Shown here: piece by piece, positions 24,995 through 33,657 of the stretch
How the letters are laid out: every line of letters begins with the position of its first letter
Position numbering within the stretch: position 1 is the stretch's first letter
Source: Candidatus Bathycorpusculum sp.
GTDB taxonomy: Archaea > Thermoproteota > Bathyarchaeia > Bathyarchaeales > Bathycorpusculaceae
Direction: 5' to 3'
Assembly: GCA_009778385.1 (NCBI GenBank)
Contig: WRJX01000099.1
Coordinates: forward strand, 1 to 55,201
DNA length: 55,201 nucleotides
The notes under the pieces: model-generated
Told to the model about the DNA's origin: nothing
Database searches by the model: none
Seen by the model: only the letters and a program-made list of their open reading frames with translations
Made by a program: the position numbers and the translations under genes

Positions 24995-26407
24995 ATGCTT
25001 ATGAGTACTACCCCATTAAGTTCAATCAAGGAAGCCACAGCCAATATGCCTATCCAATTAACACCTCAGATATGCAGTGAAGCTTGCGAGCTACTGCAAA
25101 AACTTATACAAATAAACACAACTAACCCACCCGGCAATGAAACACTTGCAGCCCAGTTCTTAGAGCAAGAATTAAACAAAGATGACATTGAATGCGAAAT
25201 TATGGAGCCAAAACCATCAAGAGGCAGTCTAATTACACGCTTAAAAGGCACAAAAAAAGGCCCAAGTTTACTTTTGCTCTCTCATCTTGACGTTGTTACT
25301 GCCAACCCAACTGAATGGAGCGTACCTCCGTTTAGCGGCATGGTAAAAGACGGTTTTATCTACGGAAGAGGTGCACTGGACATGAAAAGCATGACCACTA
25401 TAGAAGTCATGACCCTAAAGCTGCTTAAACGCCAAGGTATTAAACTAAAAGGTGATGTGTTGTTAGCGGCTACAGCTGATGAGGAGAAAGGGGGCCTTGA
25501 TGGCGTTGACTGGCTTCTTAAACATCATCGCGAAAAATTAATGGCAGACTATGTGCTTAACGAGGGCGGTGGTGCTTCAATTCCAACTAAAAACGGCAAC
25601 ATTTTTACAATAAACACCGCTGAAAAAGGCGTAATATGGTTCAAACTTAAAGCTCAGGGCAAACCGGGACATGGTTCCATGCCAAACACTGCAGTTAATG
25701 CTATTAATTCAATCAGTCGGGTCATAGAAAAGTTTTGCAACTACAAACCTGAAATCAGCTATAGTTCAACCGTAAAGACTTACCTAAAAATGATTATTGA
25801 AAAAAGTCCCGAACTTAAAAGGTCATTTGAAGAGTTATTGGAGCATCCGGAGAGAAGCATGCAGATTCTTGATGATTTAGCTGCTCGGGGTGAACCTCTT
25901 GCCGAAGAAATTCGTCCAAGAATTCAGTTAACTCTAACTCCAACTATGGTGTCAGGAGGCGTAAAGATCAATATTGTTCCCAGCGAGTGTGAGGTAACGT
26001 TTGATTGCAGGATTTTGCCAGGACAGACTGTTGACAGCACATTGGTGCTGTTTAGGGGGTTGTTAACTGAAGCTGGACTTGATGAGTTGCAAACCGAGCT
26101 TTTGCAGGTTCATAACGGTACTGAATCGCCGATGCAAACACCTCTTTACCAAACTATAATCGAGGTTCTCCATGAATTTGAGCCTAATTGTATTGTAACC
26201 CCTACTTTGATGTGTGGTGGCACCGATTCAAAATTCTATCGCGAACTTGGCAGCATTTGCTATGGTTTTCACCCAATGCATACTGAGTCGCCAGTGAACG
26301 GTAAATACATCAAACGTGAACATGGTATAGATGAACGCATATCAATTGACAACTTGGTGTTTGGTACCAGCGTCATGTATGAAACGGTAAAAAGATTCAT
26401 GACCTAA
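24995..26407 (+). CDS. M20-family metallopeptidase/deacylase (ArgE/DapE/ACY1-like)
   Basis: The enzyme has the metal ligand and base motifs of M20: 'LLLLSHLDVVTANPTEW' (His/Asp), 'YGRGALDMKSM' (bridging Asp), 'AATADEEKGGLDG' (Glu-Glu) and a dimerisation insert with 'GKPGHGSMPN', ending with 'CGGTDSKFYRELG' and 'HTESPVNGKYIKREHG'. Members hydrolyse N-acyl amino acids or dipeptides in the cytoplasm. I start it at ATG 24995 on the promoter argument; ATG 25001 or 25046 also fit. It is divergent from the AsnC-type regulator, which may sense its product. Confidence 0.9.
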   Translation: MLMSTTPLSSIKEATANMPIQLTPQICSEACELLQKLIQINTTNPPGNETLAAQFLEQELNKDDIECEIMEPKPSRGSLITRLKGTKKGPSLLLLSHLDVVTANPTEWSVPPFSGMVKDGFIYGRGALDMKSMTTIEVMTLKLLKRQGIKLKGDVLLAATADEEKGGLDGVDWLLKHHREKLMADYVLNEGGGASIPTKNGNIFTINTAEKGVIWFKLKAQGKPGHGSMPNTAVNAINSISRVIEKFCNYKPEISYSSTVKTYLKMIIEKSPELKRSFEELLEHPERSMQILDDLAARGEPLAEEIRPRIQLTLTPTMVSGGVKINIVPSECEVTFDCRILPGQTVDSTLVLFRGLLTEAGLDELQTELLQVHNGTESPMQTPLYQTIIEVLHEFEPNCIVTPTLMCGGTDSKFYRELGSICYGFHPMHTESPVNGKYIKREHGIDERISIDNLVFGTSVMYETVKRFMT

Positions 26408-26577
26408 CATTTTCCCACAATTTGTTGTTTAACATATTCAATTAACTTGAAGGGTAATAACATACAAAATGATTTATCAAACATCAACCAGGATGATAAG
26501 AGTTATAAGGTTTTGTTTTTTTAGAAAAACTTAAAAGTACTCTTGTTATTATTTATAAAGTTGGTAAGAGATAAGCG
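26408..26577. other. Intergenic stretch after the M20 gene
   Basis: 170 bp of AT-rich DNA with no frame worth calling. A TATA box (TTTATAAA, 26552-26559) at its right end starts the ncRNA candidate described next. Confidence 0.45.
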
Positions 26578-26715
26578 GCTGCCGTTGAAGAAAGGGCGGC
26601 TTGATAATTCAGCATAACTGGTTCAATTTTAAACCACTTGAGCTTTTATCTTGCTAAGTCTGCTAGGACTGCCCCTTTATTGACGGCAATTGTTGTCTTA
26701 TTCTCTTATTACACA
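26578..26715 (+). ncRNA. Candidate structured RNA of unknown class
   Basis: A TATA box at 26552-26559 predicts a transcript starting near 26580. Local hairpins follow: GCTGCC (26578-26583) with GGCGGC (26595-26600), TGGTT with AACCA, and AGTC with GACT. TGCCGTT near the 5' end can alternatively pair with GACGGCA (26692-26698), closing the whole segment. No protein frame fits: the 80-codon TTG-started frame at 26748-26990 looks like noise and overlaps the ATPase gene. No known archaeal RNA consensus (tRNA, C/D box, RNase P, SRP) is recognised. Confidence 0.25.
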
Positions 26716-26943
26716 ATTAAGCTTTTTGCTATCAACTGCTTTTTTTCTTGTTAGTAATTGAAGGAAATCAGTTGTCTTATTTTTGTAAGATCAGTAAAAA
26801 ATTCACAGTTTGCAGACATAATGGTATTTGGATTGCTTGTCAGTTAATTGCAAGATTAAAAAAACTCCTTTGTGGTCTTTGTGTTCTTCTGTTTAGTTTC
26901 TACAATGTTAAAGCAGTGTCATATTCAAATGACCGTGACTTGG

Positions 26944-29643
26944 TTAGGTGTTTTGTGATGTTGAGGTTTTGTTGTTGGGTGATTTTGTAGAGTAAAAGGT
27001 GTTGTTTCTTTGTGTTGTAGTCTGTTTGTTTTGTTGGTGGATTTTCTGTATCAATTTTACTATTTCATACCATAACACTGATGCTGCTGCTAAGCCTAAA
27101 ACAGTTAAAATTTGTATTGCTGACAGGGGGGCAAGTTTTAGGAATTCATTTAGAGGGGTGTATAAAATAAGGAATAGTCCTAACAGGGTAAAGATGTTTA
27201 CGGCCCACATGATTTTGTCTTTAGATAAACGTTTGATTGAAGTGATGATATTATCTCTGTCGGAGCTGTTGACTTGAACTAAAAACAAATTGGCAAGCAT
27301 TATAATGGCAAGTCCCATAGATCGTGCCACCGATGCATTATCTGGGTTTTGTGATAATGTGAAATAGTAAATACCGAATGATACTGCAAATATTGCTATA
27401 CCCTGTATGACGCTTTTAGTTAATGTTTTTGCGTTTAGTAATTTTTCTTTTGGGTTTCGTGGCCTGCGTTCCATGATGTTTGTTTCTGCGGGTTGTCGCT
27501 CTAAAACAATAGAACATGTTGGGTCGATAATTAATTCAAGCAAGACGACGTGTAGTGGAAGTAGCATTAAACTTGCAGAGTATATACCTAACAATGGAGC
27601 AAGTAAGGAGATTAGTGCTATGGGTATGTGAATGGTAAAAACATATCCTACTGCTTTGCGGATATTATCGTAAATTCGGCGTCCGTCACTTACTGTATCT
27701 ACTATGGTAGAGAAATTATCGTTCATAAGAATTAGGTCTGCGGCTTCACGGGATACTTCGCTTCCACGTTTGCCCATGGCTATGCCTATGTCAGCGTATT
27801 TTAATGCTGGTGCATCGTTCACACCATCGCCAGTCATTGCGACTATTTCGCCGTTGTCTTTAAACGCTTTGACGATGCGCATTTTATGTTCGGGTATGAC
27901 ACGGGAGAATATGCTGACGGTTTTGACGCTTTCGCGTAATTCATTGTCAGTCATTTTTTCAAGCATATCGCCTGTGATTATGTTGTCATAATTTGTCATA
28001 CCGATTTGTTTTGCAATGGCTGCAGCGGTTATACCGCTATCGCCTGTAATCATAACAACTCGGATGCCAGCTTTATTGCAAATAGCTATGTCGTTTTTAA
28101 CTGATTCCCTAGGGGGATCGACAAGCCCAATTAATCCACAGAATGTTAAAGAACAGTCTGTGATGTTTTTAGGTATGTCGGACTCGCTATTTAGGTTAGT
28201 TGTTGCTACAGCAATAACTCGCAGACCTTGTTTACTCATTTCACGCATTTTGTTTTCAATTAATGCTCGCTCATTATCGGTTAGTTGACAAATGGTTAGT
28301 ATACGTTCTGGAGAGCCTTTTGCGGCTATGATTATTTCGCCGTCGTGATGCCAGATGTGGCCCATCATTTTTAGCTCATCTGTAAAGGCATATTCAGTAA
28401 TTAGTTTGCCACCAAAAAGGTGTTTTTTGTTAATACCTAGCTTTTCACAGTAGTCAAGCATGGCCTTCTCCATGGGATCATAGGCGTTGGTTTCGCAGGC
28501 AAGCCCCATCATTTCAGAAAGATGTTCCTTATCACCATCCGTTGCCCAAATTTCTTGCACAGTCATTTGGTTCATCGTGATAGTTCCAGTTTTATCCACA
28601 CATAACACTGATACTGCGCCAAGGGTTTCAACAGACGGCAGTTTACGCACCAATGATTTTTTCTTTGCTAATCGCCATGCACCCATTGAAAGAAACACCG
28701 TTAAAATGACAGGAAACTCTTCAGGTATCATAGCCATAGCCAACGTGATACCAGAGAGTATGCTTTCAATAAGCCTATCTTGAAATATGTGATCAGGAAT
28801 GTTAAACCAAGTTACCACGCTCACTAACGCAAATAAAACAGCCGCAATACCAGCACTTAATTTAACAATACTACCCGTTTGTTTTTGAAGAGGAGTACTT
28901 TCCTCTGGAGCCTCAGCTACGTTGACTCCGATTTTACCGTACTCGGTAGCTTTGCCAATTTTATCGACACATACAATTGCTGAGCCTTGTATTACAAGCG
29001 TTCCAGCATAACAGTAATCCTTACGCCAATAACTATCATCACGCGATTTGTCTAAAGTTTCTGTCGAAACTTTCCAAACTCCTTCAGCCTCACCAGTTAA
29101 TGAGGATTCATCAACACGTAAATCGTTACAACTTATTACAAAACCATCAGCGGGAATTTTTACACCCTCATAGATCATCATGACATCGCCGGGAACAAGG
29201 TCGATACTTGCAATCTGGATTTCTTTTCTGTCACGTATGACTTTGATATAAGGGGCGGATAGGTCTTTTAGAGCATTTAAGGTTTTGTCAGTTTTCCATT
29301 CTTGGACAATGTCAATACTAATTATGACAATGACAAAAATGAGCATTATCGCTCCATCACGTGGCTCACCAAGAATAAAGTATATTATGGCAGCGATGAT
29401 TAATAGCAAAAACATTGGCTCACATAGAGTATGCAATGCCTTTTTTGCAAAGCTATCCTTTTTCTGTGGAGAAAGCTCATTTTTCCCATACTTTAACTGG
29501 AGGGCCTTAACTTCATTAGCAGTTAAACCACCAGATTCAAGCTTACAGTTTGTCATGCTGACTACCGACATGATTTGCCTTAGACATTTAGGATAGTTCT
29601 TGACGTTGAGTTGCATGCAATATATTCCGACGGATAAAAACAC
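26944..29643 (-). CDS. P-type cation-translocating ATPase (P2, Ca2+-type)
   Basis: An ~870-899-residue P-type pump. 'DESSLTGEAEGV' is the actuator motif (about 178-189), 'AMIPEEFPVILTV' lies in M4 and 'VLCVDKTGTITMNQ' carries the phosphorylated Asp (D350). 'AAKGSPERIL' is in the N domain and 'TGDGVNDAPALK' at the hinge, with about ten membrane helices. The PEEFP variant groups with prokaryotic Ca2+/cation P2 pumps; the ion is inferred. The GTG at 29643 is probably too early. ATG at 29571 or 29556 (MTNCKLESGGLTANEV) fits the family better. The last ~30 residues are a Thr/Asn/Gln-rich tail unlike the rest. Confidence 0.92.
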   Translation of the reverse strand: MFLSVGIYCMQLNVKNYPKCLRQIMSVVSMTNCKLESGGLTANEVKALQLKYGKNELSPQKKDSFAKKALHTLCEPMFLLLIIAAIIYFILGEPRDGAIMLIFVIVIISIDIVQEWKTDKTLNALKDLSAPYIKVIRDRKEIQIASIDLVPGDVMMIYEGVKIPADGFVISCNDLRVDESSLTGEAEGVWKVSTETLDKSRDDSYWRKDYCYAGTLVIQGSAIVCVDKIGKATEYGKIGVNVAEAPEESTPLQKQTGSIVKLSAGIAAVLFALVSVVTWFNIPDHIFQDRLIESILSGITLAMAMIPEEFPVILTVFLSMGAWRLAKKKSLVRKLPSVETLGAVSVLCVDKTGTITMNQMTVQEIWATDGDKEHLSEMMGLACETNAYDPMEKAMLDYCEKLGINKKHLFGGKLITEYAFTDELKMMGHIWHHDGEIIIAAKGSPERILTICQLTDNERALIENKMREMSKQGLRVIAVATTNLNSESDIPKNITDCSLTFCGLIGLVDPPRESVKNDIAICNKAGIRVVMITGDSGITAAAIAKQIGMTNYDNIITGDMLEKMTDNELRESVKTVSIFSRVIPEHKMRIVKAFKDNGEIVAMTGDGVNDAPALKYADIGIAMGKRGSEVSREAADLILMNDNFSTIVDTVSDGRRIYDNIRKAVGYVFTIHIPIALISLLAPLLGIYSASLMLLPLHVVLLELIIDPTCSIVLERQPAETNIMERRPRNPKEKLLNAKTLTKSVIQGIAIFAVSFGIYYFTLSQNPDNASVARSMGLAIIMLANLFLVQVNSSDRDNIITSIKRLSKDKIMWAVNIFTLLGLFLILYTPLNEFLKLAPLSAIQILTVLGLAAASVLWYEIVKLIQKIHQQNKQTTTQRNNTFYSTKSPNNKTSTSQNT

Positions 29644-29684
29644 ATCTGTATAAGGATAGAAATAACAACGAGGTCGGCATCAAA

Positions 29685-29819
29685 ATGGAGATTATAAGGG
29701 CAAATTTGCAGGCTCCATCATCAGTAGCAGCGTTTTATACTATTATAACAAATACGTCAGAACTTGCCAACACAAACAATGCAAATGCTTTTTCATTGTT
29801 GACATTACACAATGCATAG
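29685..29819 (+). CDS. Possible 44-aa protein
   Basis: An ATG frame (MEIIRANLQAPSSVAAFYTI, ending 'FSLLTLHNA') follows a TATA-like TGTATAAGG at 29648-29656. There is no domain match and no ribosome-binding site. It is the only frame of interest in the 300-bp gap between the P-type ATPase and L14e genes, and may be chance. Confidence 0.2.
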   Translation: MEIIRANLQAPSSVAAFYTIITNTSELANTNNANAFSLLTLHNA

Positions 29820-29898
29820 TCCATGAAAGGGTACACTGTTATAGCTGTTTAAAAGTGAGGGTAATTTGTAGCTTGTTTAGTTACAGAGCTATGTCAAA

Positions 29899-29907
29899 CT
29901 TAAATAG
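29899..29907 (+). promoter_or_regulatory. Promoter of the L14e-Cbf5 operon
   Basis: CTTAAATAG lies 38-46 bp before the GTG start at 29945, predicting transcription from about 29928. A GGAGG ribosome-binding site at 29932-29936 then decides the GTG start. Confidence 0.55.
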
Positions 29908-29944
29908 CCTACCTTGTTATTGAGTTAGATTGGAGGCTAAATAA

Positions 29945-30208
29945 GTGCCTGCTATAGAAGTCGGAAGAATATGCGTTAAACAAGTCGGTAGAGAACAAGA
30001 CAAAAAATGCGTTATCATTGACATGATGGATAAAAGTTTCATTCTTGTAACTGGACCAAAGAAACTCAGTGGAATCAAAAGACGAAGAGTTAACTTAAAT
30101 CATGTTTCACCTCTTGAAGACAAAGTTGAAGTTAAACGTGGTGCCTCAGATGAGGAAGTAACTCAAGCCTTGGAAGCCGCTGGCAAAACAGAGTTAATGA
30201 AAGCTTAA
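29945..30208 (+). CDS. rpl14e: 50S ribosomal protein L14e
   Basis: The 87-residue protein starts at GTG and begins 'PAIEVGRICVKQVGREQDKK', the SH3-like KOW fold of archaeal/eukaryotic L14e, with 'SFILVTGPKKLSGIKRRRVN' and 'NHVSPLEDKVEVKRGAS'. It is a component of the archaeal large ribosomal subunit with no bacterial counterpart. It leads an operon with cbf5, the classical archaeal arrangement, although the cmk and L34e genes often found with it are absent here. Confidence 0.98.
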   Translation: MPAIEVGRICVKQVGREQDKKCVIIDMMDKSFILVTGPKKLSGIKRRRVNLNHVSPLEDKVEVKRGASDEEVTQALEAAGKTELMKA

Positions 30209-30280
30209 TTTTGAATCCAAACTTTAATTACCTCAATTACATCTTTTTCTTTCAACTCAAGAAGGAGAGCACTATTACTA

Positions 30281-31300
30281 ATGCCAAAAACCAGTCCTCC
30301 ATGGGAAACTAGACGTGACGTCTTGACAAAAACAGAGGATAGAACTAACCCCAAGTTTGGTCATAAGCCCTCTGAGCGTCCAGCAGAAGAGTACATAAAA
30401 TATGGCGTAATCAACCTTGACAAGCCAGCTGGACCAACAAGTCATGAAGTTGCCGCATGGACAAAGAAAATTTTAAAATTGGCCTCCATTGGCCATGGAG
30501 GAACTTTAGATCCTCAAGTGACTGGAGTGTTACCTGTCACCTTAGAGGAATCTACGAAAATTGTGCAGGCCCTTCTTTACACAGGTAAAGAATACATTTG
30601 TGTTATGAAACTTCACGGTAATGTAGAGGAAAATCGTGTTTGTCAGGTTTTAGCTGAATTCGAGGATTTGATTTATCAGCGCCCACCTCTGCGATCTTCA
30701 GTTAAACGCCAAATCCGTACAAGACGCATTTACTATAACGAGTTTATCGAAATGGATGGACGCAATGTACTTTTTAAAGTAGGCTGTGAAGGTGGAACAT
30801 ATATTCGTAAACTTTGCTATGACATTGGCGAAATTTTAGGGGTTGGTGCACACATGCAGGAGCTTAGACGCTCACGTGCAGGGCCCTTTACAGAAAATAG
30901 CCCAACATTTGTGAATTTACATGATATAGCTTACTGGTTTGGCGAATACCAAACAAAGAAGGATCCACAAATTTTACACAAGTTTATCCAACCAATGGAA
31001 TCAGCACTTGAGTTAATTCCAAAAATCACGGTACGAGACTCAGCCGTCGATGCATTATGCCATGGTGCGAGCCTTACAGCGCCAGGCGTTGTAACAGTTG
31101 AGACAGGAATTCAAAAAGACACCTTAACGGCAGTTATGACCCTTAAAGGCGAAGTTATCACGCTTTCAAAAGCTGTTGAACCTACAGAGCAAATTTTAGA
31201 CCTTGAACACGGTATTGTCGCAAAACCAGAACGGGTGTTAATGCCAAGAGGCACTTACCCGAAAGTTTGGAAAACCGGTAACGACAATGACAAAGAATAA
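30281..31300 (+). CDS. cbf5: tRNA/rRNA pseudouridine synthase Cbf5 (H/ACA RNP catalytic subunit)
   Basis: The 339-residue protein has the TruB-type catalytic motif 'GHGGTLDPQVTGVLPV' with nucleophile D77, 'YICVMKLHG', the thumb-loop region and 'GTYIRKLCYDIGE'. A C-terminal PUA domain follows (about 255-330: 'DALCHGASLTAPGV', 'HGIVAKPERVLMP'). With Nop10, Gar1 and L7Ae it isomerises uridines guided by H/ACA RNAs, and it also makes Psi55 in tRNA. It is second in the L14e operon and overlaps the next gene by 14 bp. Confidence 0.98.
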   Translation: MPKTSPPWETRRDVLTKTEDRTNPKFGHKPSERPAEEYIKYGVINLDKPAGPTSHEVAAWTKKILKLASIGHGGTLDPQVTGVLPVTLEESTKIVQALLYTGKEYICVMKLHGNVEENRVCQVLAEFEDLIYQRPPLRSSVKRQIRTRRIYYNEFIEMDGRNVLFKVGCEGGTYIRKLCYDIGEILGVGAHMQELRRSRAGPFTENSPTFVNLHDIAYWFGEYQTKKDPQILHKFIQPMESALELIPKITVRDSAVDALCHGASLTAPGVVTVETGIQKDTLTAVMTLKGEVITLSKAVEPTEQILDLEHGIVAKPERVLMPRGTYPKVWKTGNDNDKE

Positions 31301-31931
31301 AACAACACATGCCAACGACCACTATTTTTCCTCTACTCCAAAATCTGAAACCAACTATGGCCTAATACGAGCTAAATTTTGGGGTAAAAATTTTGAATTC
31401 CTAACAGCTTCAAGTGTTTTCTCTAAAAAACACATTGACACCGGGACACAATTACTTATTGAATCTATGATTCTTCCTCAATCCGGCTTGGTACTAGACA
31501 TCGGCTGTGGATATGGCGCAGTTGGCATTGCCGCTGCAGGGTTTAATTCTAAATTACAGATCTACATGACAGACGTTAATACACGAGCGGTTAGTTTAAC
31601 AAAAAAGAATATTGAACGTAATAGAATTGCTAATGCCCAGGTGCTATGTGGCCACTTATATGAACCTGTAGAAGACTTAAAATTTGATTGCATACTATCT
31701 AATCCACCGGTAAGCGCAGGCATGGAAACGGTAAAAGCAATCATTACAGAAGCACCAAAAATCATGCACCCGGGAGGTGCTTTTGAGATGGTTATTCGTT
31801 CCAAAATTGGCGTAAAGCTGTTTCCAGCTTTATTTGAGGAAACTTTTGGTAACTGCACAATTATAGCAAGAGAAAGCGGGTTTAGAGTACTACTAGGTAG
31901 ATACCCCAACGTGGACAATAGCGCAGTGTAG
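31287..31931 (+). CDS. RsmC-like class I SAM methyltransferase
   Basis: 214 residues of the MTS/small-domain methyltransferase family. An N-terminal 'HYFSSTPKSETNYGLIRAKF' block is followed by motif I 'LVLDIGCGYGAVGIAAA', 'IYMTDVNTRAVSLTKKNI' and catalytic 'CILSNPPVSAG'. The NPP motif marks base N-methyltransferases acting on rRNA or tRNA. Its start overlaps cbf5 by 14 bp, so it shares the ribosome-biogenesis operon and most likely modifies rRNA. The precise base is unknown. Confidence 0.9.
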   Translation: MTKNKTTHANDHYFSSTPKSETNYGLIRAKFWGKNFEFLTASSVFSKKHIDTGTQLLIESMILPQSGLVLDIGCGYGAVGIAAAGFNSKLQIYMTDVNTRAVSLTKKNIERNRIANAQVLCGHLYEPVEDLKFDCILSNPPVSAGMETVKAIITEAPKIMHPGGAFEMVIRSKIGVKLFPALFEETFGNCTIIARESGFRVLLGRYPNVDNSAV

Positions 31932-32061
31932 TTGATATTTTGGTGTTGCATAATTAAGTTATTAGGAAAAGAAAAACAAATTATTTGATGACCGTAAGTG
32001 AACTTTGCCACCTATTTTAGCTCAAGTAACCACATTGAAAAAAGGTAAGTGTTGGTTACCT

Positions 32062-32715
32062 TTAGGTTTCTGTTTTATTTGCGGTTGTGCCTGTTGGCAT
32101 TCCTGGGGGCAAGTCTGGGAAACTTGCGCCGATTTTTTGTTCTGCAACTACAGCGGCTTCAGAGAGGATTTTTGCGGCATCTTCATTAACTGTGTTAAAG
32201 TTAAGAGACATTCCACTGTTTGTTCCTGCTTCTAGCATTAAACCGCTTAGCATGTTACCGATTTCACCAAGTTCATTTTCTGCTGCTGGCAAGATACCGC
32301 CTAACCCAGAGTTTACGCTACGGAGTACACCAATACAGGGACCAAGCATAGCTACCACATCTCCTAGTTCACTTGCAGTTTTTATTCTCAAGTTTATTTG
32401 ATCAAGTGCAAGTCGGGCGTTCATTATGATTTTTGACATTTTACGCATTTCGGCCAATTCAGTTGCGTAAATATTTGCATGGGCCATGTCATGTTGTTGG
32501 TAGGCGTCTACAAGTTTTGTAAATAAAGCCCGGTCTTTTTGTATAAACCGTTCGCTTGTTTGATCTAAACGGCTGATTTGCACGTCAAGTTTTCTGGTTG
32601 CCATGTCCAGTCTTGGCTTTAAGGGTTGCTGGGGTTTAATTGTCTGGTTAATTGAATTTATAAATGAATTATCATCACTTTTCTGGTCCCATTTTTTTGC
32701 GAAATGTTCAGACAT
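32062..32715 (-). CDS. CdvB/Snf7-like ESCRT-III family protein
   Basis: 217 residues, mostly long helices, containing 'MATRKLDVQISRLDQTSERF', 'HANIYATELAEMRKMSKIIM' and 'NLRIKTASELGDVV' (the alpha1-alpha3 core), then 'ILPAAENELGEIGNMLSGLM'. This is typical of Snf7/CdvB paralogues in TACK archaea, which polymerise on membranes in cell division or vesicle budding. Signature 'SMSLNFN..NEDAAKILSEA' ends the helical part, and a Pro/Gly-rich tail follows. cdvA and cdvC are not adjacent. Confidence 0.85.
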   Translation of the reverse strand: MSEHFAKKWDQKSDDNSFINSINQTIKPQQPLKPRLDMATRKLDVQISRLDQTSERFIQKDRALFTKLVDAYQQHDMAHANIYATELAEMRKMSKIIMNARLALDQINLRIKTASELGDVVAMLGPCIGVLRSVNSGLGGILPAAENELGEIGNMLSGLMLEAGTNSGMSLNFNTVNEDAAKILSEAAVVAEQKIGASFPDLPPGMPTGTTANKTET

Positions 32716-32818
32716 CGTTAACTTCCTCTATAATAATTTTAATGCCTCAGGAGAGATACTTAACGCTTGCTAACATGCAGATATATACATCAAAAAGCTT
32801 GAACGATTTCCGGCATAT

Positions 32819-33574
32819 TTGAAAGGAAAACCTGCCAGCCCTAATGGAGAACAAGAAATAAATTACATACAACGTAATACTTCTACAAGGTGTAGAGCAA
32901 TAGACGATTTCCCGTCCATAACATTTAAAATTGGAACAGGACAAACTAAAAACGACCGCCTCTGGCTTACAAAGAAAAAAGAATACTACGAAAAAATTTG
33001 GAAAAACAGCGGTCCAAAAATTTTACGAAAAATAGAAGACATATGCGGGGACACCTTCACAAGCACCTCTAAAGAAAAAGGCATCCTTGTGTTACTCTAC
33101 AAAAAAACAGCCCAAACCCGCTATGGCAACCTAAAAGAAGACAACCCCTTAGAAATCAGCCTCTACATATCAAAAACAGACAACACCAATACAACAAAAG
33201 AAACACTAATTCGCATGCTAGTCCACTCATTTATCTGGCAACAATATGAATTTCATTTCCGCGACCGCATACAAACTCTTTTCGAAGACATACTAGCAGA
33301 CGAATATGTAACTTCAATAGTTACTTTCACGGTATTAGGACGAAAACTTGGACGCACAAACTGCACCAAAGCATTAAACCAAGCTATTGAAGAAACCGTT
33401 TACCGACTAACACAAAAACAAACACAAAACAAACTCGTAGATCTACTGTACTGCTTCTCTCAAGAAGAAAAAACAAAAAACAAAAAAAGACAAGACATAC
33501 TAGAACACCGAGAAGAACTTGTACTAAAACTATTAACTTTTCTACCAAAAAACATCAACCTAGAATTAGAATAA
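32819..33574 (+). CDS. Hypothetical 251-aa protein
   Basis: I do not recognise this protein. It is soluble, alpha/beta, Lys/Thr/Asn-rich. A central segment 'TLIRMLVHSFIWQQYEFHFR' followed by 'RIQTLFEDILADEYVTSIV' has the helical look of a metalloprotease zone but lacks HExxH. The frame starts at TTG 32819. A TATA box (ATATATAC, about 32781-32788) predicts a transcript starting 5-10 nt before it, so a near-leaderless mRNA is plausible. The coding strand is strongly A/C-rich and poor in G. Confidence 0.6.
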   Translation: MKGKPASPNGEQEINYIQRNTSTRCRAIDDFPSITFKIGTGQTKNDRLWLTKKKEYYEKIWKNSGPKILRKIEDICGDTFTSTSKEKGILVLLYKKTAQTRYGNLKEDNPLEISLYISKTDNTNTTKETLIRMLVHSFIWQQYEFHFRDRIQTLFEDILADEYVTSIVTFTVLGRKLGRTNCTKALNQAIEETVYRLTQKQTQNKLVDLLYCFSQEEKTKNKKRQDILEHREELVLKLLTFLPKNINLELE

Positions 33575-33657
33575 TTACTAAACACAAAAATAATTTTCAA
33601 CACCACAAGTAAGATACAAAGCATTAACTCACAAAAACGGTAAAACCAACACACAGT

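Noticed and set aside
26748-26990. 80-codon frame started by TTG
   Set aside because: Overlaps the end of the P-type ATPase gene on the other strand, with no ribosome-binding site or domain.
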